Positions 1-5,920 of a stretch of DNA of 9,102 nt are shown in pieces. The DNA is taken from NCBI GenBank assembly GCA_949128015.1, contig CASBRC010000411.1:1-9102 (forward strand). Direction: 5' to 3'. The notes below the pieces were generated by a model. It had not been told where the DNA came from and made no database searches. It was given only the letters and a program-made list of their open reading frames with translations. The first letter of the stretch is position 1. Each line of letters begins with the position of its first letter. The DNA is from Synechococcales cyanobacterium PMM_0003. GTDB taxonomy: Bacteria > Cyanobacteriota > Cyanobacteriia > Pseudanabaenales > Pseudanabaenaceae. Position numbers and translations under genes: made by a program.

Positions 1-199
1 CCTTAGAATCTTTATCCCTATTTTAATACTTACGTCTGTATTATTTGCTACTTTCTGAATTTGGAACTGCTGCCGCCCTAGGACGATCGCATATTGGATT
101 TAGATGACAAGAAACCTGAGCAAATAAGCGCAGACTCGTACTTTTGAGTGAGGATCAATTTATTATGGGGGATATCTAGCATTTTTATGCAGCTTTTGT
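1..199. other. Leader/intergenic region upstream of the cyclase gene
   Basis: I see no convincing gene, RNA or terminator here. Frame 2 gives an 18-residue hydrophobic peptide ending at TGA 56-58, which could be the tail of a membrane protein entering from the left edge, but it is too short to call. The rest is presumably the 5' untranslated region and promoter of the cyclase gene. I cannot point to a confident -35/-10 pair, and there is no clear Shine-Dalgarno sequence before the ATG at 200. Confidence 0.3.
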
Positions 200-3100
200 A
201 TGACTGCTCCCGCCCGTACAGATAACAAATCCCAACGCGATCGCCAGATGTCTCTGAAGATATTGCTGATTGTTCCCTTTGTGATGCAGGTGATTGCGGC
301 GGTGGGGATTACGGGATGGTTGTCAGTACAAAATGGTCGTGAAGCCACGCAAGAGCTAGCGCCTCAAATCGGTCAAGAAGTAACTAATACGATTGAAGCC
401 CATGTGCGCGGCTACATCAATGCACCTTTAGAAATTTTGCAAGCTCATGGGGCAATGGCAAGGGCAGGCTATCTAAATTTTGAGAATTTAAATAGCTTAA
501 ATAAATTATTTTGGCAACAGACGCGCCAAGCTCAAAGTTTATATTTTTTCTATGCTGCAAATCCGCGGGGTCAATTTATCGGTGTGGAGCGAAGAGAGAG
601 TAACGCTTTGGTACTACATCGATCATTGCCAAATCTCTCGTCAACAGCGCCACTAAAAAAATTAATCTATCGTCTCGATAATAATGGCAAAATCCTGAAC
701 CAGATTGAGGCGAATATTTATGATCCCCGCGATCGTCCTTGGTATAAAGGTGCAGTGAAGGCTAGACAAGCAGTTTGGAGTGATATTTATCTATTTGTAG
801 CAAGTCCGATTTTAGGGATTACGGCTTCCTTACCGATTTATAGTGAATCAGGGAATTTACGCGGCGTAATTGCGATCGATTTAACTCTCTCGCAAATTGG
901 CGACTTTTTGCGCCAACTAAAAATTGCCAAAACAGGGCAAGCATTCATTCTCGAACCATCAGGCGAAATTGTTGCCACATCAACTGCGGAAGCGCCCTAT
1001 ATTTCCATAGATCGCAAACAACAACGCATTCACGCACTTAAAAGTCAAAATCCTTTATTGCGTCTGGTCTTTCAAAATCTCCAACAAAAATATCCCAATC
1101 CTGTCAATATTCCCAATCGTCAGCAAGTACAAATAGAATGGGAAGGCATAACTCAATATGTGCAGATTACGCGATTACGCAATGCTCAGGGCTTAGATTG
1201 GCTGATGATTGTCGCTGTCTCTGAACAGGATTTTCGCGATCGCATTGACATTAACACGCGCAATACAATTATGTTATGTGCTTTAGCCCTAATTTTTGCC
1301 AGCTTGACAGGCTTCTATACATCAAAATGGATTGCCAAACCAGTCCAGAAATTAATCGATGCTTCGCATTTGCTAGCGACACTTTCAGCTTCAGCCGATC
1401 TCGCTAGTGGTCAGCCTTACCATCCCATTGAAACGGCAAATGTGCGTGAGCTATCAATTCTGGCTGATTCTTTTAATCAAATGGCGCACCAGTTGCAGAT
1501 TTCGTTTACGGCTCTTGCTCAAAGCAAAGAAGAATTGGAGGTTCGCGTAGAAGAGCGTACTGCTGACTTGAAAACTAGTGAGATTAAATATCGTACCTTG
1601 GTTGAAGCGGCAAATTGCATTATTTTGCGAAGAGATATTGTTGGCACGATTAAATATATTAACGAATATGGTTTAACCTTCTTTGGATTTCAAAGTGAAA
1701 CTGAGATGGTTGGTAGAAACATTAGTGGCACGATTATTAAAGATAGCGATGATACAACTGTTTCCGACTTAATTACTTGGATGGATAGTCGCAATAAGTC
1801 TGCTCAGCTAAGCATGTTTCAAGAAAGTCAAAATATCCGTAATGATGGAGTAGAGGTATGGATATCTTGGTCAAATTGTCCAATCCTAGACGACTCAGGA
1901 AATTTAATAGAAGTACTTTCGATTGGAATTGATATTACGGAACGGAAGCAGATTGAATCTAGACTCGAAGAATTTGTGAGTTTGCAAAGAGCCACCTTTG
2001 AGTCGATCGCCGATGGGGTTGTGGCGGTAGATCGGATCGGGCATGTCAATAGTTACAACCAGCGCTTTGTTGATATGTTTGAGCTATCTCCAGAGATTTT
2101 ATCGATACCTGATTACGATCTTAGGTTAGAGTTTCTATCGACAAAGATGATCGATCCTCAAGACTTTATGCAGCGATCGCAAGAATTTTATCACCACCCT
2201 GAACATGAAAGTTATGACTTACTAGAACTACTTGATGGTCGAATCTTGGAACGTTATTCCCGTCCGCAAAAAGTCGGTAATCAGACTATCGGGCGTGTAT
2301 GGAGTTTTCAAGATATCACTGCTCGTGTGCAAGCAGAGCAAGCCCTTGAAGAACAAAAAACCTATCTACGCTTAATCATTGATAGTATTCCTCAACAAAT
2401 TTTCTGGAAAGACACCAATCTAGTCTTTCGGGGCTGTAATAAAAATTGGGCAATGTATGCTCAACTGGATACGCCAGAAAGTGTAGTTGGTAAGACTGAT
2501 TACGATCTGATTAGCAATCCTGAACTAGCAAATATGTTTCGGACACATGACCAGCAAATTATGGAATCAAACATTCCTGAAATGCATGTGGTTCAGCGTA
2601 AACTTAATCCTGATAAGTCTGGGAATTCTATATGGTTAGACATCAGCAAGTTACCAATTATTGATGCAGAAGGCAAGACCATTGGTGTGTTAGGAGTTCT
2701 TGATGACATTACAGAACGGAAACTTGCTGAAGAAGCGCTTTATGCTGAGCAAGAGAAATCAGAGAAACTATTATTAAATATTCTGCCAAAAGCGATCGCC
2801 GATCGCCTCAAGCAATTTCATGGCGTAATAGCTGATAGCTTTGAGTCCGTCACCGTTCTCTTCGCCGATCTAGTCAGCTTTACGAGAATGTCTTCAGAAC
2901 TCTCTCCTCAAGATTTGGTCGATCTACTGAATCTAATCTTTTCTACTTTTGATACGCTCTGCGAAACCTATGGTTTAGAGAAAATCAAGACTATTGGTGA
3001 TGCCTACATGGTGGCAGGTGGTATTCCCATTCCTACAAACAATCATGCGGAAGCGATCGCATTAATGGCATTAGACATGGTTGATAAGGTTGCCGAGCTT

Positions 3101-3436
3101 CGTGACTTGACGGGGCGACCATTACAAATCCGCGTTGGTATTCATACGGGTGCGGTAATTGCAGGGGTGATCGGTACGCAAAAGTTTATTTACGATCTCT
3201 GGGGTGACACGGTGAATGTGGCGAGTCGGATGGAGTCCCATAGTGAGGTTGGCAAAATCCAAGTGACAGAAGCAACCTATGAACTGCTCAAGCATAAGTT
3301 TAATTTAGTCGAACGTGGTGCGATCGAGGTCAAGGGCAAAGGGCAAATGCAAACCTATTGGCTCACCAGCAAAGCTTCCACATCGCCACTTCTTGGTAGT
3401 TTGCATAGACCATTTGATAAATCGTCTCATAGCTGA
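200..3436 (+). CDS. Membrane sensor adenylate cyclase (dCache-HAMP-PAS-PAS-PAS-class III cyclase)
   Basis: Predicted to make cAMP from ATP on the cytoplasmic face of the membrane in response to an extracellular ligand. The 1078 residues show: TM1 at about 19-41; a periplasmic double-Cache sensor at about 43-340 with the DPRDRPWYKGA signature at 175-185; TM2 at about 354-374; HAMP at about 375-437; a coiled coil at 437-465; PAS domains at about 460-580, 590-712 and 718-845 (the first and third end in DITER, the second in DITAR); the cyclase lead-in NILPKAIADRL at 860-870; and the catalytic domain at about 880-1058. Metal-binding Asp890 (LFADLVSFT) and Asp934 (IGDAYM) are present. Lys930 and Asp999 sit at the two purine-selecting positions and match the adenylate, not guanylate, pattern. 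Asn1006 and Arg1010 (TVNVASR) are the transition-state residues. All key residues are intact. ATG 248 (Met17) is an alternative start that also keeps TM1; neither has a clear ribosome site. The last 15 residues (1064-1078) lie in an antisense IS30 remnant. Confidence 0.95.
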   Translation: MTAPARTDNKSQRDRQMSLKILLIVPFVMQVIAAVGITGWLSVQNGREATQELAPQIGQEVTNTIEAHVRGYINAPLEILQAHGAMARAGYLNFENLNSLNKLFWQQTRQAQSLYFFYAANPRGQFIGVERRESNALVLHRSLPNLSSTAPLKKLIYRLDNNGKILNQIEANIYDPRDRPWYKGAVKARQAVWSDIYLFVASPILGITASLPIYSESGNLRGVIAIDLTLSQIGDFLRQLKIAKTGQAFILEPSGEIVATSTAEAPYISIDRKQQRIHALKSQNPLLRLVFQNLQQKYPNPVNIPNRQQVQIEWEGITQYVQITRLRNAQGLDWLMIVAVSEQDFRDRIDINTRNTIMLCALALIFASLTGFYTSKWIAKPVQKLIDASHLLATLSASADLASGQPYHPIETANVRELSILADSFNQMAHQLQISFTALAQSKEELEVRVEERTADLKTSEIKYRTLVEAANCIILRRDIVGTIKYINEYGLTFFGFQSETEMVGRNISGTIIKDSDDTTVSDLITWMDSRNKSAQLSMFQESQNIRNDGVEVWISWSNCPILDDSGNLIEVLSIGIDITERKQIESRLEEFVSLQRATFESIADGVVAVDRIGHVNSYNQRFVDMFELSPEILSIPDYDLRLEFLSTKMIDPQDFMQRSQEFYHHPEHESYDLLELLDGRILERYSRPQKVGNQTIGRVWSFQDITARVQAEQALEEQKTYLRLIIDSIPQQIFWKDTNLVFRGCNKNWAMYAQLDTPESVVGKTDYDLISNPELANMFRTHDQQIMESNIPEMHVVQRKLNPDKSGNSIWLDISKLPIIDAEGKTIGVLGVLDDITERKLAEEALYAEQEKSEKLLLNILPKAIADRLKQFHGVIADSFESVTVLFADLVSFTRMSSELSPQDLVDLLNLIFSTFDTLCETYGLEKIKTIGDAYMVAGGIPIPTNNHAEAIALMALDMVDKVAELRDLTGRPLQIRVGIHTGAVIAGVIGTQKFIYDLWGDTVNVASRMESHSEVGKIQVTEATYELLKHKFNLVERGAIEVKGKGQMQTYWLTSKASTSPLLGSLHRPFDKSSHS

Positions 3437-3656
3437 CTTCGGCAGTATCTGGTAAATAAACTTTGTATTCCTCTCTGGTGTTACGATTCAGTTCTCTTGA
3501 TCTCGTACTCTTTGACCGCTTCATGGTTGCAGCGATCACTGACATTGACAATTTTTCTGTTTCTCTTAATTTATAAAGCTCTACTCGTTCTGAAATGGTA
3601 AGATGTGCATAGCTCCTGAGGATATCCTTATTATTGTGATAAATATCAGAATATCC
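3390..3656 (-). pseudogene. IS30-family transposase remnant (internally deleted, truncated)
   Basis: The minus strand is open from just after a TGA at 3657-3659 to a stop at 3363-3365. Its middle reads like the N-terminal helix-turn-helix of IS30-family transposases: YAHLTISERVELYKL, then LSMSVIAATMKRSKST and SRELNRN. It passes YLPDTAE and then jumps to VSYETIYQMVYANYQ, a motif that begins the integrase-core region in full-length relatives. The linker between them, several tens of residues, appears deleted, and the catalytic DDE core is absent. Transposase similarity begins near 3614 and stops near 3390, where the strand becomes the antisense of the cyclase 3' end. No in-frame ATG or GTG opens the frame; the only in-frame start is TTG 3549-3551. 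An ATG at 3608-3610 is out of frame by one base and only two bases from an AGGAG. Similarity is judged by eye from known family motifs. Confidence 0.75.
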
Positions 3657-3663
3657 TCAGGAG
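3613..3663. repeat. Perfect 13-bp inverted repeat (hairpin) at the 5' side of the IS30 remnant
   Basis: CTCCTGAGGATAT at 3613-3625 is matched exactly by ATATCCTCAGGAG at 3651-3663, leaving a 25-nt spacer in which TTAT/ATAA can extend the pairing. In the minus-strand (transposase) direction the distal arm carries AGGAG, a Shine-Dalgarno-like sequence, just before the transposase homology, so folding would hide it. It could be a relic of an element's translational control, a weak terminator for the cyclase transcript, or a separate small repeat. Confidence 0.7.
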
Positions 3664-3711
3664 TCCCTTATCACAAGATCTCTAGGTCTTGCACTTCAGA
3701 TTTGAATTGGC

Positions 3712-3734
3712 GCAATTTTTATAATAAAAATTGC
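3712..3734. promoter_or_regulatory. 23-nt perfect AT-rich palindrome containing TATAAT
   Basis: GCAATTTTTAT and its exact reverse complement ATAAAAATTGC flank a single central A. The palindrome contains TATAAT at 3720-3725, which could be the -10 of the promoter for the small gene starting at 3815. No -35 at proper spacing is visible: TTGAAT at 3702-3707 is only 12 nt away. The symmetry would suit a dimeric repressor operator over a promoter, but it could equally be a simple AT-rich hairpin. Confidence 0.4.
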
Positions 3735-3814
3735 TATATTAGCTCAAAGCCGTTGAGCATCGCCTGAGATTGTAGTAGCCTTGATTTCTAGTCTACAAAA
3801 TTTTAAACACCCAC

Positions 3815-3994
3815 ATGTCGCGTCAAGTTAATTGTCAAGAAGAATGTAGCAATGGTTGCGTTCTCGGCGAGCAATGCCCACATCTTGAATACCTAGCTAA
3901 GGCTCGTAAGCTTCTAGCTGAGACCTCAATAGATAAGTTAATTGAAATTTCAGATTCCCGCTTTTTGCCTCCAGATACTTCTGCCAACAAATAG
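3815..3994 (+). CDS. Small four-cysteine conserved cyanobacterial protein
   Basis: A 59-residue protein starting MSRQVNCQEECSNGCVLGEQ. It has four cysteines in its first third, at 7, 11, 15 and 21 (C-x3-C-x3-C-x5-C), followed by a helix-forming stretch (EYLAKARKLLAETSIDKLIEI, about residues 25-45). The spacing would suit binding of zinc or an iron-sulfur cluster; that is inference. It resembles, from memory, short uncharacterised proteins found across cyanobacteria; I do not know a function. No other Cys occurs after residue 21. No strong ribosome site precedes the ATG. It stands alone between the IS30 remnant and mazG, convergent with mazG, and its TAG lies inside the shared terminator stem. 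It ends in Asn-Lys, as MazG does, because both reading frames use the same palindrome arm. Confidence 0.75.
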   Translation: MSRQVNCQEECSNGCVLGEQCPHLEYLAKARKLLAETSIDKLIEISDSRFLPPDTSANK

Positions 3995-4031
3995 ATAAAG
4001 CCTCGCTTTGCGAGGCTTTATCTATTTGTTG
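3985..4031. terminator. Bidirectional terminator: perfect 22-bp stem, TTT loop, holding both stop codons
   Basis: The arm 3985-4006 is exactly complementary to 4010-4031, with loop 4007-4009. The GC core is GCCTCGC/GCGAGGC; the outer arms are AT-rich and give U-rich runs in both directions. The plus-strand small gene stops at 3992-3994 and mazG stops at 4022-4024, at mirror positions. AAC-AAA-TAG is therefore the last triplet set of both genes. Confidence 0.92.
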
Positions 4032-4846
4032 AGTTTTTCTTTTGCCTGTTTCCAGAGATTGTCTAATTCTTCGGTAGTAAGGCTGTCGATGGGACGATCG
4101 CATAAAGATTCAATAACTTCAAGGCGCTGAATAAATTTACGGTTAGTAGACTGCAAAGCCTCTGAAGGATCAAGATCGTACCAACGCGCCACATTGATTA
4201 GGGTAAATAGTAAGTCTCCTAGTTCCGCCTGTTGATTTTCTTTTGATTCATGAGCGATCGCCTCGCGCAACTCATCTAGCTCTTCATGAAACTTCGCCCA
4301 TACCCCATCGGCATTTTCCCACTCAAATCCATTCGCGGCTGCTTTTTGGGAGATCTTCATGCCAGCCGTTAAGGGTGGTAACGATCGCGCATAGCGTTTA
4401 AGTTTATAACTTAGCTTTTGAGTATCTGCAAAATTTTCACCTTTCTCCTCAGCCTTAATCCTTTCCCAGTTTTGATGGATCTCATCCATGCTTTCAATTT
4501 TCACATCACCGAATATATGGGGATGACGACGGATTAACTTTTGAGCGATCCCTTCAGCAACTTCCGCGATCGCAAATTTATTAGTTTCGCTAGCAATTTG
4601 GGATTGCAAAACTACTTGCAGCAATAAATCTCCTAATTCCTCTGCGATCGCTTTACTATCACCACTCTGAATTGCATCTACCACTTCATAGGCTTCCTCA
4701 ATCACATAGGGGATCAAGCTTTCGGGCGTTTGCTGCAAATCCCAAGGACATCCACCATCAGGCGATCGCAACTTTGTCACCACATCGATTAAGTGTTGAA
4801 GTGCACTCAAGTTAGCCGAAGTATCAATATCGTGATCAAAAGTCAT
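4022..4846 (-). CDS. mazG: Nucleoside triphosphate pyrophosphohydrolase MazG
   Basis: Hydrolyses nucleoside triphosphates to monophosphate and pyrophosphate in the cytoplasm, cleaning the nucleotide pool and, in E. coli, lowering ppGpp during starvation. The 274 residues carry the tandem MazG architecture of the long form. The N-terminal domain has GGCPWDLQQT (31-40), EExxE at Glu50/Glu51/Glu54 and ExxD at Glu70/Asp73, then RRHPHIFGD (106-114). The C-terminal domain has NGFEWENADGVWAKFHEEL with EExxE at Glu188/Glu189/Glu192 and ExxD at Glu208/Asp211. Both metal-binding sets are therefore intact; in E. coli the C-terminal domain is the active one. Length is normal for the family. ATG 4846 is the first start and sits just before the conserved region; no clear ribosome site is visible. 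The gene diverges from the DUF2605 gene and converges on the small Cys protein gene. Four HIP1 octamers lie inside it. Confidence 0.96.
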   Translation of the reverse strand: MTFDHDIDTSANLSALQHLIDVVTKLRSPDGGCPWDLQQTPESLIPYVIEEAYEVVDAIQSGDSKAIAEELGDLLLQVVLQSQIASETNKFAIAEVAEGIAQKLIRRHPHIFGDVKIESMDEIHQNWERIKAEEKGENFADTQKLSYKLKRYARSLPPLTAGMKISQKAAANGFEWENADGVWAKFHEELDELREAIAHESKENQQAELGDLLFTLINVARWYDLDPSEALQSTNRKFIQRLEVIESLCDRPIDSLTTEELDNLWKQAKEKLNK

Positions 4847-4957
4847 AAGATTTGTTTAGTATTAAGAAAAGTAACAAAATGCTATAATAATTTATATAAA
4901 AATATAGCTTTTATCAAACTACACACAGCCTCTACCTTGAGGACTGAAATCTGACAT
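4847..4957. promoter_or_regulatory. Divergent promoter region, mazG / DUF2605 gene
   Basis: This AT-rich gap separates two divergent genes and must hold both promoters. For the plus strand, TGC-TATAAT (extended -10, hexamer 4883-4888) lies about 70 nt before the DUF2605 start; its -35 is weak. For the minus strand, TTGATA (complement of 4912-4917) is followed 17 nt later by the weak -10 TAAATT (complement of 4889-4894). The two candidate -10 elements are directly adjacent, so the promoters may compete. These are sequence matches only. Confidence 0.45.
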
Positions 4958-5275
4958 ATGAGTAATACCGCCAATCCTGATCCTGAGATGCTCAGACAAC
5001 TTCTAGAGCCATTATTAGAAGATTTCACATATTGGTTTAACCGCTCACAAAAACTTTTCTCCTCTGAACGCATAGATTTTTTGCAGGAGCAGGATCAGAC
5101 TAAATTGCTTGAAAGAGTGGAAAATGCTCTTAAAGAAGTGGCTGTCGCGATTGCTCTATTTAAGGTCACAGGACATCAAGTGGGCGTAGACATGGCAACG
5201 ATGAAACCTTGGCACGAGCTACTTATGGAATGCCAAGCAGTAGGGATGCGTTACTATCGTAATCAAGCAATTTAA
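4958..5275 (+). CDS. DUF2605 family protein (cyanobacterial, unknown function)
   Basis: A 105-residue soluble protein that I recognise as DUF2605, a family essentially restricted to cyanobacteria and without a known function. Recognisable features are an N-terminal LLEPLLEDFTYWFNRSQKL (about 16-34) with alternating acidic and aromatic residues, a central helical stretch with KLLERVENALKEVAVAIALF (about 49-68), and the conserved-looking GHQVGVDMATMKPWHELLMEC (about 72-92) followed by RYYRNQAI at the C-terminus. It has no signal peptide or membrane segment and only one cysteine. It is 78 nt upstream of a DUF2973 gene on the same strand with no terminator between, so the two probably share a transcript and perhaps a complex, with the partner giving the membrane anchor. 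The ATG follows a candidate extended -10 promoter by about 70 nt. Confidence 0.8.
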   Translation: MSNTANPDPEMLRQLLEPLLEDFTYWFNRSQKLFSSERIDFLQEQDQTKLLERVENALKEVAVAIALFKVTGHQVGVDMATMKPWHELLMECQAVGMRYYRNQAI

Positions 5276-5353
5276 AATTTTAATCTTGATCCTCAATTTC
5301 TAAATTCAAGACTTAACACACTCAAATTTACATATTTTTTTAGGAAAGTAGAC

Positions 5354-5632
5354 ATGGTACAGATCATTTACATACTTGCTTTTACTGTTCTCTCCATCTT
5401 TGCAATTAGCAACCTTATTCGCAGCATGATCGCGCTTTCTCAAAATGATCCGCGCGGCTATCAAGATAATCGCAACCGTCGAGTATCTCCTCAATATGCT
5501 CATCCTGAGTTATGGGATAAGGATGGTAAATATATCGATGAGCCATTAATGGTCATTAAATCGATTAACGTCGATGATGCTCGCTCAAGGCTAGACGCTT
5601 TATATAATTCATCACCTAGCAACGATAAGTAA
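5354..5632 (+). CDS. DUF2973 family small membrane protein (unknown function)
   Basis: A 92-residue protein with one N-terminal membrane helix (residues about 2-25, IIYILAFTVLSIFAISNLI) and a soluble tail. The tail holds the HPELWDKDG motif (about 50-58) and ends EPLMVIKSINVDDARSRLDA-LYNSSP, matching what I know of DUF2973, a cyanobacterial family of unknown function. A ribosome site AGGA stands about 9 nt before the ATG. The basic residues just after the helix (RNRR, about 39-43) suggest the tail is cytoplasmic by the positive-inside rule, though this is inference. It follows the DUF2605 gene and is closed 3 nt after its stop by a strong stem-loop, so the pair forms a two-gene unit. A membrane tether for the DUF2605 protein is a reasonable guess, not shown. 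Confidence 0.8.
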   Translation: MVQIIYILAFTVLSIFAISNLIRSMIALSQNDPRGYQDNRNRRVSPQYAHPELWDKDGKYIDEPLMVIKSINVDDARSRLDALYNSSPSNDK

Positions 5633-5635
5633 AAT

Positions 5636-5682
5636 CCAAAAAGAATAAAGGCGGCGCTAAGCGCCGCCTTTATTCTTTTTGG
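5636..5682. terminator. Perfect 22-bp stem-loop terminator after the DUF2973 gene
   Basis: The arm 5636-5657 is exactly complementary to 5661-5682, with loop TAA. The core GCGGCGCTAAGCGCCGC (5651-5667) recurs identically at 9028-9044. Outer AT-rich arms give a T-rich run (TTTATTCTTTTT) at the 3' side. It separates the DUF2605/DUF2973 unit from the riboswitch transcript. Confidence 0.92.
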
Positions 5683-5710
5683 TGCAATGCTTGTGTACGA
5701 TAAGTTAGAT

Positions 5711-5862
5711 CGGTTTTTGTAGGTGTCAGCTACAAGACGTAAGGGGGAAAGTACGGTGCAAGCCCGTCACTGTCCCGCAACTGTGAATATTTTAGAAATG
5801 AAGGGCGGCGCGTTGCGCTGCCCTTCATTGCCTCTAAATTTATAAGTCAGAAGACCCGCCGA
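5711..5862 (+). ncRNA. Cobalamin (B12) riboswitch aptamer
   Basis: The conserved core is plain: GGGGGAAA (5743-5750), CGGTGCAAGCCCG (5754-5766), the B12-box part CTGTCCCGCAACTGTG (5770-5785), and the closing AAGTCAGAAGACCCGCC (5844-5860). Between the last two is the variable stem: TTTAGA (5791-5796) pairs with TCTAAA (5833-5838), and a 15-bp hairpin, 5797-5811 with 5815-5829 including one G-U pair, sits on top. Adenosylcobalamin or a related corrinoid is the expected ligand; binding should shut off the downstream DUF1636 gene. Exact ends are approximate. Confidence 0.95.
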
Positions 5863-5866
5863 TCGC

Positions 5867-5920
5867 ACTGATTCATTCAGTCTAAATACAGTCCACATAT
5901 CATCTGCGAGGTACGGATGA
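5867..5920 (+). promoter_or_regulatory. Riboswitch expression platform with ribosome-site hairpin
   Basis: Two small hairpins follow the aptamer: ACTGA/TCAGT (5867-5871 with 5877-5881) and TCATC/GATGA (5900-5904 with 5916-5920). The second holds the ribosome site GAGG (5908-5911) in its loop and the ATG (5917-5919) in its 3' arm. No U-tract terminator is present, so control is probably at translation initiation. Confidence 0.6.

Noticed and set aside
2..58. Possible tail of an upstream membrane protein (LRIFIPILILTSVLFATF, then TGA)
   Set aside because: Only 18 codons of AT-rich sequence are visible at the edge; hydrophobic peptides are common by chance in such sequence.
163..348. Minus-strand open frame over the start of the cyclase gene
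   Set aside because: Antisense to a confidently coding N-terminus and lacking any recognisable motif.
1828..2049. Minus-strand 73-codon frame inside the cyclase gene
   Set aside because: It is antisense to the PAS1/PAS2 coding region with no family resemblance.
3702..3725. TTGAAT...TATAAT as a standard promoter
   Set aside because: The spacer is only 12 nt, too short for a normal housekeeping promoter.
5770..5911. Kissing contact between CGCA in the aptamer (5776-5779) and TGCG in the ribosome-site loop (5905-5908)
   Set aside because: Only four bases, and the CGCA lies in the conserved aptamer core, so I could not support it as a real tertiary contact.
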